DNA from: Acuticoccus sp. MNP-M23
GTDB taxonomy: Bacteria; Pseudomonadota; Alphaproteobacteria; Rhizobiales; Amorphaceae
Assembly (NCBI RefSeq): GCF_031195445.1
Contig: NZ_CP133480.1
Coordinates: forward strand, 4,208,501 to 4,272,500
Reading direction: 5' to 3'
Length of the DNA stretch: 64,000 nucleotides
Shown here one piece after another: positions 1-9,000 of the stretch; the stretch's first letter is position 1; every line of letters starts with the position of its first letter. The notes beneath the pieces are model-generated. The model was given only the letters and a program-made list of their open reading frames with translations. It searched no databases and was not told where the DNA came from. The position numbers and the translations under genes are program-made.

Positions 1-519
1 CCCTGTGGGTTCGTCCAGAATGAGAATGCGCCCGCCGCCGATCAGCGCCTTGATGATCTCGACCCGCTGCTGAAACCCGACCGGCAGCGTTTCCACCACC
101 GCATCCGGATCGACGTTGAGGCCGTAGGCGTCCTGCAACTTTTTGAGCCTGGCGCGCACATCGCCGGTGCTGGCTGCCAGAAACGGACGCTTGGCGAGCC
201 CGAGCATCAGATTTTCAAGGACGGTGAAGTTGGGCACCAGCATGAAATGCTGGTGAACCATGCCGATGCCGTTCGCGATGGCATCGGCGCTGGAATGCAT
301 TTTCACCGGCTTGCCGAACAGGGCAATCTCGCCATGGTCGGCCTTGTAGTGGCCGGACAAAATGGAGACGAGCGTCGACTTGCCCGCCCCGTTCTCACCG
401 ATGATGCCATGGATGGTGCCGGCCTCCACGGTGAGGTCGACACTGTCGTTGGCGCGCACAGCGCCGAATTCCTTCACAATCCCGCGAAGGCTGACGGCCG
501 GGGGTGATGGCTTCAGCAT
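1..519 (-). CDS. ABC transporter ATP-binding protein (BMP/simple-sugar type), 3' end outside window
   Basis: ATPase subunit of an importer that would energise uptake of the ligand bound by the BMP protein encoded just upstream. The 173 visible residues start MLKPSPPAVSLRG and contain a Walker A loop (GENGAGKST), a Q-loop (MVHQHFM), a signature-region segment LPVGFQQRVEI and Walker B (ILILDEPT). The Q-loop wording and LPVG signature are typical of the YufO/RbsA-like family, which carries two fused ATPase domains of about 500 residues in total, so most of the protein lies beyond the left edge. The ATG is preceded by a GGGG run and lies 45 bp after the BMP gene stop, so the two are probably one operon with the permeases further left. 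The substrate (nucleoside, purine or sugar) cannot be decided here. Confidence 0.9.
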   Translation of the reverse strand, partial: MLKPSPPAVSLRGIVKEFGAVRANDSVDLTVEAGTIHGIIGENGAGKSTLVSILSGHYKADHGEIALFGKPVKMHSSADAIANGIGMVHQHFMLVPNFTVLENLMLGLAKRPFLAASTGDVRARLKKLQDAYGLNVDPDAVVETLPVGFQQRVEIIKALIGGGRILILDEPTG

Positions 520-564
520 TGCCCCGACCGCCTGATGCTGTGCCCGTCCACGCTCACGCGCCGA

Positions 565-1563
565 TCAGATCGGGCAGGCCTTGTCGTCGTCGTAATTGTG
601 CACGTCGATCTCGCCGGCGACGATTGCGGCCTTGGCCGCGTCCACCTCTTCGCGCATCTCGGCGGTCAGGAGGTTTTCGTTGTCGGCATCGGCCACGTAG
701 TCGACACCCTCTTCCTTGATGCCGAGGATCTGCACGCCGGCGGTGAACTCGTCATTCATCGCGTCCATGAAGGTGTCGTAGGCGGCATTGTCCACGCGCT
801 TCAGCATTGAGGTGAGCACCGAGCCCGGCGCCACCGAATACTGGTCGCTGTCCACGCCAATTGCGAGCTTGCCCTGGTCGGCCGCTGCGCGGATCACGCC
901 AAGGCCGGTGCCGCCGGCCGCGTGGTAGACAACATCGGCGCCGCGGTCGATCTGGCTGCGAGTAAGCTCAGCGCCCTTGGTGGGATCGTTCCAGGCAGAC
1001 GGGGTGGTGCCGGTCATGTTGGCAAGCACGGTCGCGTCGGCATTGGTGGCCATCACGCCCTGCTTGTAGCCGCACAGGAATTTCTGGATCAGCGGAATGT
1101 CCATGCCGCCCACAAAGCCGACGGTGCCGGTTTCGCTGGCGAGGGCGGCGGCAACGCCCACAAGGTAGCTGCCCTCATGCTCCTTGAACGCGTACTGGCG
1201 CAGGTTCGGCCGGTCGAGCCACGACACGTCGATGATGGCAAACTCGGTGTCGGGATATTCCTGCGCCACCTTGTCGATGGCGTCCGCCTGGCTGAAGCCG
1301 ACGCCCAGCACCACGGAGGCACCGCGCTGCGCCATGCGGGTGATGGCCTGCTCGCGCTGCGCCTCGTTGGTGACCTCGAACTCCATCACCTCGACGCCGG
1401 TTTCGTCCATGAACCGCTTCACGCCATTCCACACGCCTTCATTGAAGGACTTGTCAAATTTGCCGCCGAGGTCGAACACGACGGCGGGCTTGAAGTCATC
1501 CTGCGCGATGGCACCCGTCGCCATAGCCGCCATGCCGACGCCGACCATCAAAGACTTCAACAT
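565..1563 (-). CDS. BMP family ABC transporter substrate-binding protein
   Basis: Periplasmic ligand-binding protein of the basic membrane protein (BMP, PnrA/Med-like) family, 332 residues. The start at 1563 gives a clear signal peptide (MLKSLMVGVGMAAMATGAIA, cut before QDD) and has GGGAG upstream; longer in-frame starts to 1647 would add an unlikely non-hydrophobic leader. Family landmarks are GGKFDKSFNEG near the mature N-terminus, the segment around GVGFSQADAI and GFVGGMDIPLIQKF. It precedes the ATPase gene by 45 bp on the same strand, the usual binding protein-ATPase-permease order. BMP proteins bind nucleosides, purines or related compounds; this one's ligand is not evident. Confidence 0.92.
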   Translation of the reverse strand: MLKSLMVGVGMAAMATGAIAQDDFKPAVVFDLGGKFDKSFNEGVWNGVKRFMDETGVEVMEFEVTNEAQREQAITRMAQRGASVVLGVGFSQADAIDKVAQEYPDTEFAIIDVSWLDRPNLRQYAFKEHEGSYLVGVAAALASETGTVGFVGGMDIPLIQKFLCGYKQGVMATNADATVLANMTGTTPSAWNDPTKGAELTRSQIDRGADVVYHAAGGTGLGVIRAAADQGKLAIGVDSDQYSVAPGSVLTSMLKRVDNAAYDTFMDAMNDEFTAGVQILGIKEEGVDYVADADNENLLTAEMREEVDAAKAAIVAGEIDVHNYDDDKACPI

Positions 1564-1688
1564 ACCCATCTCCCGGTTGAGGATTTCTCGTTCAGACAGT
1601 GACTTTAGATCGTGCGCGAACGGTTTGACCAGCGGGCGGCGCATCACTCCACCCCGAAGCTTCAGAAGGCAAGGAAAAGGCCAACCCT

Positions 1689-2528
1689 TCAGCTTGCGAG
1701 GCCGATTTCGCGCAACCGCTCGGCAAGATAGGCGCCAGCGGTCTTTTCAGGCGAGAGCGCCACGTCCGGCCGCGGGTGGACGAACATGGGCATGGAAAAG
1801 CGCGCACCGCCCCCGCTCTCGGGATTGACGACGCGGTGGGTGGTGGACGGGAACGCCCCGCCGGTCGCAAGCTGCAGCATGTCACCGGTGTTGACCGCAA
1901 TCATGCCGGGGTCGCACGGCACATCGTGCCAGTTGCCGCCGGTATCCTGCGCCTGAAGGCCGGGCGCCGAACCAGCCACAAGCAGGGTGATGAGGTTGAT
2001 GTCCTCGTGGGCGGCGGCACGCTCGGCGCCCTCCTCCACCACAACATCATCCTGCGCCGGGTAATGCAGGATGCGCAGCATGGACTGCTCGCTCTGTTCC
2101 AGCATCTGCGGCAGCGGTTCGGCCAGCGCGTTGCGCACATCATCCGGCGCACAATCCTGGATCCACTGCAGCATGGTCACACCCATCAGCACCAGATCGG
2201 CGTAAAGGCCGCGGGTGACGTCCGCCACGTCCTCCGGCAGCTTTGTGGCCGGGTAGACCTGAAAGAACTCCTTGAGGTCCTTGGCCTTCGCGCCCTTGGC
2301 GTTTTCGGAGCGGAACGGGAAAAAACCCTCGGGTGATCCGTCCGCGCCGCGAAAGTCCGCCTTGGCCTCCGAATTGAAGAAGCCGCCCCACGCCGCATAC
2401 GCAGCCTCGATCCGCTCGGGCGAAATCGGGTGGCCCTCCAACACGGCAAAACCGGTCTCGCGCAGCGAGCGGGTGAACTGCTCGGGCGCGTTCGGATCGC
2501 GAAAATCGACCCGTTCGATGGAAAACAT
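1689..2528 (-). CDS. 2-oxoglutarate/Fe(II)-dependent oxygenase, isopenicillin N synthase-like
   Basis: Cytoplasmic non-haem iron oxygenase of 279 residues with the DIOX_N plus 2OG-FeII_Oxy layout. Iron ligands fit H174-x-D176 (AAHEDINLITLL) and H231 (STTHRVVNP), with R243-x-S245 (ARFSMP) as the 2-oxoglutarate anchor. An ATG at 2528 with GAGGAG nine bases upstream is preferred to an upstream in-frame start at 2573. It is followed 125 bp downstream by the BMP gene and preceded by the glycosyltransferase/sulfotransferase pair, all on the minus strand. Family members hydroxylate or desaturate small molecules; no substrate can be named. In alphaproteobacteria such enzymes often accompany nucleoside/purine importers, so a link with the BMP system is possible but unproven. 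Confidence 0.85.
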   Translation of the reverse strand: MFSIERVDFRDPNAPEQFTRSLRETGFAVLEGHPISPERIEAAYAAWGGFFNSEAKADFRGADGSPEGFFPFRSENAKGAKAKDLKEFFQVYPATKLPEDVADVTRGLYADLVLMGVTMLQWIQDCAPDDVRNALAEPLPQMLEQSEQSMLRILHYPAQDDVVVEEGAERAAAHEDINLITLLVAGSAPGLQAQDTGGNWHDVPCDPGMIAVNTGDMLQLATGGAFPSTTHRVVNPESGGGARFSMPMFVHPRPDVALSPEKTAGAYLAERLREIGLAS

Positions 2529-2659
2529 GGCGGTTGTCTCCTCGGCAATGGATCCGGCCCGCGGGCGGAACATGGCTGACCGTAAAGACCTAGAGCACTA
2601 TCGCGGTCAGAAAATCAAAGGCGCAATCAATTTCTACGCCGTCAGTTGTATGCTGGATT

Positions 2660-3838
2660 TCAGCCAAGGGTCGCCGGGCCGTCGATGGCCGCCAGCACCG
2701 CGTCGATGTCCACTGTCCATGAGAACGGTTTCTTGGCGTCTGCCACCGGTGTGCCGAACACCGGCGTGTAGGGTGCGCCGACGGCACCCGCCATCCCGCC
2801 GTAAACGGCAGTCCCCTTCAGCGGGTTGAACAGCTCCACAACCTTGGTGCCCGGCGTTGCCGCCACCACGCTGGCCAGCGCCGCACCGTGCGGCGCAACA
2901 ATGCACTCCGCCTCGCGCACGGCTGCAAGCTGCGCCTCCGGCGCAAGCGCCGACATTTCCAGAATCTCGAAGCCGCGCGCCGCCAGCCGGTCCGCCAGCG
3001 CCCGCTCGTTGAGAAGCCGCCGCCGTTCGGTGGCAAAGCGCGACATGTAGATCCGCCGCCCCTTCGGCCCGGCAGGCAGATCCGTCGTGACCGCGGGAAT
3101 GACGGCATCGCGCGCCATCTGGTTCATGTAGAAGAACGGATGCCCCTGCGGGTTGGCGCAGGTGTTGAAGAGATACAGCGTCCTGAAGTGGTAGTGCCTG
3201 TTTTCGGCAAGGATCGTCACGTCCGGCGCGCAGTGACGCTGGACATAGGCAGCGTAGGGCGGCATTTCGCCGAACATCACGCAGTCCTTCTGCGCCAGGC
3301 CGGCAAGCGCTGTGTAGAAGGTGACGCGGGGCAGCCTGTCGACCATGAAATGGCAGGGGTTGCCCGGCCGGAACCGGTCGTCGCAATAGGCGCCGGTTTC
3401 AATGTGGGTGATGCCTTCGGGCGTGAGATCGGGAAAGCCGAGGAAGAGCGCAGTGCTCTCCTGGTCGATCTCGTTGCCGCGGAAAAGGGTGAACATCTGG
3501 CCGTTGCCCACCAGCGAGACGTCGTCGTAGCGGCAGAGCGACAGCGGCGCCTGCCGCTTGTAGCCGAACGAGACGCAGTTGATCTCGGTCCCCTCGAACG
3601 CTGCGCCCAGCGGATGGCGCAGCAGCGGGTTCTCCCCGTCTTCAATCAGGGTGGTCACGGAGGTGCGCAGGTCCGCCATCTTGAGGCCGTGCAGCTTGCG
3701 CAGGCGCCTGGAGTCGGCAGCACAGTCGATGACCTCGGCCACGCTCGGTTGCTCGCGCGGGCCGCGCACAGGCAGGCGCATCCGCTTCCAGAGGTGGTAC
3801 GGCCGAAAAAGGCGGAGGTCTGCCTTGTGACTCAGAAA
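2660..3838 (-). CDS. Glycosyltransferase family 61-like protein (DUF563)
   Basis: About 392 residues resembling the GT61/DUF563 family that builds capsular or surface polysaccharide. Visible landmarks: the segment YMSRFATERRRLLNE, the C-terminal motif ECIVAPHGAALASVV (acidic-x-x-x-x-x-HGA(A/G)L core typical of GT61) and VVELFNP shortly after. No signal peptide or membrane helix is seen. The start is uncertain. TTG at 3838 has AGAGG nine bases upstream; an in-frame TTG at 3910 would sit 16 bp after the sulfotransferase stop but lacks a ribosome site; ATG at 3781 is also possible. It is co-directional with, and probably translated from the same message as, the sulfotransferase, suggesting assembly of a sulfated glycan. 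Confidence 0.75.
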   Translation of the reverse strand, partial: FLSHKADLRLFRPYHLWKRMRLPVRGPREQPSVAEVIDCAADSRRLRKLHGLKMADLRTSVTTLIEDGENPLLRHPLGAAFEGTEINCVSFGYKRQAPLSLCRYDDVSLVGNGQMFTLFRGNEIDQESTALFLGFPDLTPEGITHIETGAYCDDRFRPGNPCHFMVDRLPRVTFYTALAGLAQKDCVMFGEMPPYAAYVQRHCAPDVTILAENRHYHFRTLYLFNTCANPQGHPFFYMNQMARDAVIPAVTTDLPAGPKGRRIYMSRFATERRRLLNERALADRLAARGFEILEMSALAPEAQLAAVREAECIVAPHGAALASVVAATPGTKVVELFNPLKGTAVYGGMAGAVGAPYTPVFGTPVADAKKPFSWTVDIDAVLAAIDGPATLG

Positions 3839-3926
3839 CAAAGAACGACACCTCTGGCGCACGACCCGCCGGGCCGGCCCGGACCGGGCGAGCGCCCCGC
3901 CCGGTTGCAATCAACGAAGGCCGGGC

Positions 3927-4520
3927 TCAGGCCGCGGCGGTGTCTTCCTTGTCCGGCGCCTTGCCGATGTGGTCGTAGTGGCGCGGGTCGAGAGTGTAGT
4001 GCTCTTTCACGAAGTCGGCGATCACTTCGGGGCCCTGCGTCTCGATGTCGAAATCCAGAAGCTGGCCGGGCTTGTCGGCGAAGAAGGCGCGAACCTCCTT
4101 GTGGTGGGCGTCCCACATCTCGCGCCACAGCTTCTCGACGGCTTCGTTGCCCTCAAGGCCATAGCTGCGGTTGAAGCGCAGCACGAAGTCAGGATGGCGC
4201 ATCCGGCTCTTCACCCAGTTGTCGATATTGCGCGTGTTGAGAATGAACAACGCATCCGGGTAGGCCGCATAGAGCGCCTTATACTGGAGATGACCCTCGA
4301 AGATCGGCTGGCCGCGCGGGCCCATCATGTCGGAGTAGAACACGAAGTCTTCGTGGCCTTCGAGCGGGCGGTGGCCGGTCACGACATTGTAGCGCAGGGC
4401 GTGGCCCACCTCGCCCTTGTCCCAATGCATCGCGGCCAGACCGTTGCGGCGGAACAGCTGGAACATCGAGCGCGTCCCGCATTTGTTGAAGCCGATCTGA
4501 AAGACTTTAACGTTGGCCAA
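3927..4520 (-). CDS. Sulfotransferase family protein
   Basis: About 197 residues. The N-terminal strand-loop GFNKCGTRSM is the 5'-phosphosulfate-binding loop of PAPS-dependent sulfotransferases, and FILNTRNIDNWVKSRM in the middle matches the 3'-phosphate-binding region. It therefore probably transfers sulfate from PAPS to a carbohydrate or similar acceptor in the cytoplasm. A TTG start near 4520 (MANVKVFQIGF) has GGAG six bases upstream; a GTG at 4532 would add four residues with poorer spacing. It lies immediately upstream of the GT61-like gene, a pairing that fits sulfated surface-polysaccharide synthesis. The acceptor is unknown. Confidence 0.8.
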   Translation of the reverse strand: MANVKVFQIGFNKCGTRSMFQLFRRNGLAAMHWDKGEVGHALRYNVVTGHRPLEGHEDFVFYSDMMGPRGQPIFEGHLQYKALYAAYPDALFILNTRNIDNWVKSRMRHPDFVLRFNRSYGLEGNEAVEKLWREMWDAHHKEVRAFFADKPGQLLDFDIETQGPEVIADFVKEHYTLDPRHYDHIGKAPDKEDTAAA

Positions 4521-4673
4521 GGGATACTCCACGCTTCCTGGAAACTGCGGCGAACCTCTGGTGCCTGCGCCGCGACGGCACCTTCATTTGCCAAGAGGTC
4601 ACGCTTGTCAAGAATCGGTTGTCGACGGCGGTCGGCGCGCGCATTCGGATAATGAATCGCGTAGCCTTGCCAG

Positions 4674-6035
4674 ATGCGTACGCTCACACCCCGGACTCTG
4701 GTCGTCCTCGTCCTCGGCATTCTCGTTGTGGCGGTGCCTGTGGCGTATTTCGCAGGACTGACCCGATTCGAGGCAAAACCGCTGCGAATCTCGTCCGGAA
4801 CCGACGGTGGCACCTACCGCGCGTTCGCCAACGCGATGGACACCACCTTCACGGCCGAGAACGTCACCGATCTCGTCATCCTCCCGTCAGCCGGCGCCAA
4901 CGAGAACGCAGCGCGCCTCAACGCCGGCGAGGCCGATTTCGGGCTCATCCAGTCCGATACCGCGGTGCAGCCCGACACGCTGGTGGTGGCCCGCCTGTTT
5001 CCGGAAGCCTTCCACCTTGTGGGCCGGGAAGGGTCTGGCATCGAATCGGTGTCGGATCTGCGGGGCAAGCGCGTGGGGCTGATGCCCCAGGGGTCGGGCT
5101 CCAACGCGCTCTTTGCCCACCTCCTGCGCCACTACGAAGTGCCGTTCGACGCGCTTACCATCGCCTACGGCACCCTTGCCGAACACGCCGATGCCATCGC
5201 CATTGGCGAGATCGACGCATTCTTCATGGTGATTGCCCTTGGCAACGACACCATCGAGGACATCATCGAGCGCACGCCGACCCAGCTCGTCCCCATCGAA
5301 CAGGCGGAGGCCATTGCCCTGTTCGACCCGGCGCTGTCGGCGGCAATCGTCCCCACCGGCACCTATTCGGGCGACAGGCCGGTCCCCGCCCGCCCGATCC
5401 CCGTGGTGACGGTGCAGAGCCTCCTTGCCGCCCGCGGCGCGCTCGACGACGGGACGGTGGAAGCCGTCACCCGCGCCCTGTTCGAGAACCGCCAGCGGAT
5501 GGTCCGCCAGATCCCGCAGGCGGCCTTCATTGCCGCCCCCAGCGACGATGACCGCCTGGCCTTCGGCATCCACCCCGGCGCGGAACTCTATTACAGTCAG
5601 GACGACCCGCTCTTCATCGTGGAATATGCCGAGCCGATGGCGCTGGCTGTCACCGCGCTCGCGCTCCTGATCTCGGGATTGTGGCAGGCGCGGATCTGGC
5701 TGGCGGGCGCGCGAAAGAACCGGGCCGACCACTACAATCTTGCCATCGTCGACATTATCGGCCGCGCAGAGCTTGCCTCCACGGACGGCGAGTTCGGCCG
5801 CATCCGCCGCGAGCTGTTCGACATTTTCGAGAAGGTCATCGTCGACCTCGACAACGACCGGATTGAAGAGCGCTCGCTGGTGTCGTTCTCCTTTGCCTGG
5901 CAGGTGGCAGCGTCCACGCTCAATCACCGCCAGCTGGTGGTGGCAAGCGGAGAGCAGGGCGGACAGGCGCCGGCGGTCGCCGACCCGTTCGGCGACCGGG
6001 ACACCGCAATCAGACCAAAAAATCGTCCGCGTTAA
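4674..6035 (+). CDS. TAXI family TRAP solute-binding protein with C-terminal membrane anchor
   Basis: 453 residues. An N-terminal hydrophobic segment (about 7-28) is followed by a TAXI-type binding domain: ISSGTDGGTYRAFA, SAGANENAARLNAGEADFGLIQSD, LRGKRVGLMPQGSGSNALF. After this comes a second membrane helix (about 322-342, EPMALAVTALALLISGLW) and a soluble tail of about 110 residues with a charged helix-rich part (GRIRRELFDIFEKVIVDLDNDRIEE). Ordinary TAXI binders are soluble periplasmic proteins serving a fused TRAP permease; none is encoded nearby, so this is an orphan, anchored version. The tail would be cytoplasmic if both helices span the membrane. Its last 26 bp overlap the 3' end of the convergent RTX gene. 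Function may be transport through a distant permease or sensing. Confidence 0.82.
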   Translation: MRTLTPRTLVVLVLGILVVAVPVAYFAGLTRFEAKPLRISSGTDGGTYRAFANAMDTTFTAENVTDLVILPSAGANENAARLNAGEADFGLIQSDTAVQPDTLVVARLFPEAFHLVGREGSGIESVSDLRGKRVGLMPQGSGSNALFAHLLRHYEVPFDALTIAYGTLAEHADAIAIGEIDAFFMVIALGNDTIEDIIERTPTQLVPIEQAEAIALFDPALSAAIVPTGTYSGDRPVPARPIPVVTVQSLLAARGALDDGTVEAVTRALFENRQRMVRQIPQAAFIAAPSDDDRLAFGIHPGAELYYSQDDPLFIVEYAEPMALAVTALALLISGLWQARIWLAGARKNRADHYNLAIVDIIGRAELASTDGEFGRIRRELFDIFEKVIVDLDNDRIEERSLVSFSFAWQVAASTLNHRQLVVASGEQGGQAPAVADPFGDRDTAIRPKNRPR

Positions 6036-9000
6036 TTTCGCCGCGCGCGGTATCCAGCAGCCGCAGGCTGTCGCCGAAACCAAGGTCGATCACCGTGTCC
6101 TCGCCATCGGCGAACGTGCGCGCCAGCACATCGCGCACGTTGTCGATGTAGCTGCGGCCAAGATCGCGCAGGTCGATCCGGTCGCCGGGGCCAAAGTCGA
6201 ACACCGTGTCGGCATCGTCGCCAGCGCGGAAGACGATCCGGTCGGCCCCCGCGCCGAGGCGCAGGACATCGTTGCCGTTGCCGCCGTCCAGAACGTCGTT
6301 GCCGTTGCCGCCATTGAGGGAATCGAAGCCGTTCTGGCCGTAGAGGCTGTCGTTGCCATCGCCGCCCACCAGCCAGTCTGACCCGTCCACCACGCTGGTG
6401 GCCGCCCGCGGCAGCGGATCCGCGCCGCTCCCGTTGCTGCTGGAAGGGCCTGACCCGGTGCTGGCAATGGGTGACACCGGCTGCACCGAGGCCGGGGCCA
6501 AGGTGTCGCCGTCACCGAAGATAACGTCCGCGCCGGCGCCGCCCATCACAAGGTCGCTTTCCGCGCCGCCGGCAAGAAAATCGTTGCCCGCGTCCCCCGT
6601 CAGCGTGTCGTTGCCACCGCCGCCAAGCACCGTGTCGTTGCCATCGCCGCCGCGCACCAGATCCGCATAGGCGCCGAACTTGATGGCGTCGAAGTCGCCA
6701 TAAAGGCTGTCGTTGCCGGTGCCGCCGGTGATTGTATCAAGCCCCTCCCGGCCGAGGATCAGATCGCCCCCGCCGTCGCCCATGATATGATCGCCGCGCA
6801 CGCTGCCAAACAGCCTGTCTCCGCCGCCATTGCCATGGATGGTGGCCGCAACCTTTGCGCTGGGCGCAAGATTGACGGTGTCCGCCAGCGCTGAGCCGAA
6901 GAAATTCACAGTCTCTACCGCGCTCGAGGCGACCGACTGGCTGAATGCGCGCGGAATGTCGGTGGTCACGGTCAGGAAGGGCGAGGCGGCGGTGTCCTGC
7001 AGCGAGGGGCGCTCGCCGATCAGGCGTCCCCGCACCGCGCTGTCGCCGAAGATGTTGATCACGGCCGCTTCATCGCCGGCAATCACATCGAGTGCGCCGT
7101 CCGTGCCGAGCCCCACCCCTTCCACGGCAATGCGCTTCCGGTTGAGAGACTGGCCGCCATCATCGTCGTGAACGGCAACCGTGACGGTGTAGAACCCGCC
7201 CGCAGCGTAGCGGTGGCCGGCGGCAAATTGCCCGCTGCCGCCATTGTCCACCACCTGGGTGGAGCGCCCCGGCATGGTATCGGACCAGACGGTCTGCCCG
7301 TCACCCCAGTCGATCTCGACGGTGTGGGCATCGCGCACCCCAAAGTCGCGAAACTGGCCATTGATGGCAACCAGCGCTGCGGCCGCCACCGTATCGCCCG
7401 GCGCAATATTGCTGCCGAGCGGCGCGATGAGGGTGGGCGCCGTGTTGACGATGCGCACATTGGTGGTTTCGGCGTCCGTGTCCCCTTCCCTGTCGCGAAC
7501 GCTCGCCGTGATGGCAAACAGATCACCGGGCTGCCTGAGGGGATCGTCCAGATAGCGGTGGGTGAGCGTGAACTGCCGCGGCCCCTCCGGGCCGACGTCG
7601 ATGTTGACGGTCTGCACGCTGTTGGCCTCGCCGTCGCCCCAGTTGACGGCAAGGACGATCGGGCCGGTGTTGTCGGGGTCTGCGATGGTGCCGCGCAGGA
7701 TGGCGACACCGCCTTCGTACCGTGCGCCCACAGCGTCCAGCGTCAGCGTCGGTGCGGTGTTGCTGGTCTCGACGGTGCGCGTTGCCCGCATCTGCCCGCC
7801 ATCGTCGTCCACCACGGTCGCCACCACGTTGTAGCGGTCCGCACCTGTGGCGTCGTCGTACGCATGGCGGCGTTCGAAGGTCTGCCGGCCGGTGGCGCTC
7901 GGCCCCAGCGTCACCGTCTCGAACCGGGTGGCGCTGCCCACCTCCCCCCAGTCGATCCGCACGGTGAACGTGTCGTTACGGCCAGGATCGATCACCGTGC
8001 CCGTGAGGGTGGCGATACCGTCGGGGCCGATATCCTCCACGGGCGCAAGCCGCAATGTCGGCGCAATGTTGGCAACGGCGACCGACGTGGTGGCCGTGGA
8101 GCCTGCCCCGTGGCTCCCTTCGGCGCTCACCGTGATGGCATAGCGGTCGGCGCCGGAAGCCTTGTCGTCCAGATAGCGGTGCGACAGCGAAAAGGTGTCG
8201 GTCTCCTGCTCGGCCGGATCGAACAGCAGCGTCTCGCTGACGCCGTCGCCCCAAACCACGGTCACGGCGAACGGGCCGGGGTCGGTCACCGTGGTGATCG
8301 TCCCGCTCAGGGTGACGACGCCGTTTTCCTGCACGGCCGACGGTTTGGACAGGGCGATCTGCGGCGGGTCAGCCTCCACCGAGGCCGTGCGCGTGTAGGA
8401 CCGCACTGCGCCGTCGTCATCGCGCACGGTGATGAGGATCGGGACATTCCCGGTTGGCGTGGTGGTCTCGAACCGGTGTTCGAGTTCGAAACGCTGCCGC
8501 CCCGCTGCCGACGCGTCGAGGGCAAGCGAACTGCTCGTCTCGTCGCCCCAGCTAACGCCGATCGTAAAGCTGTCACCCAAGCCGGGGTCGACCAATTCGC
8601 CGGACAAGGTGAGCACGCCGCCGACCACCACCGGGGCAAGGTCATCCAGCCGCAGCACAGGCGCGACGTTGCGCACCGCAGCCGTCTCGCCGTCGCTCAC
8701 GCGCACGCCGGGGCTGATGATCTGCGCGGTCACCGGGTACCGGTCGAGCGCGGTTTGTGTGGGATCGTCCGCAGCAAAGACGTGGGTGGCGCTGAAAACG
8801 CCCTTGTCCCTGGCAAAAACGGGAATGCGCTCGACCGTGCCGTCGCCCCAGTCCACCTCCACCACAAAACGCTCGACGCCGTTCAACCCGGTCACCGTGC
8901 CGGACAACAGCGCCGCCTCCCCCTCCCGCGTGGTCTCCAGCGGGGCGAGCACAATGGTCGGCGTCTCGACCTGGACGAGGACTGACGTGGTGGCCTCCGC

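Noticed and set aside
6225-6836. CRISPR-like array
   Set aside because: The periodicity is 27-bp coding RTX repeats (GGxGxDxLx), not identical repeats with unique spacers.
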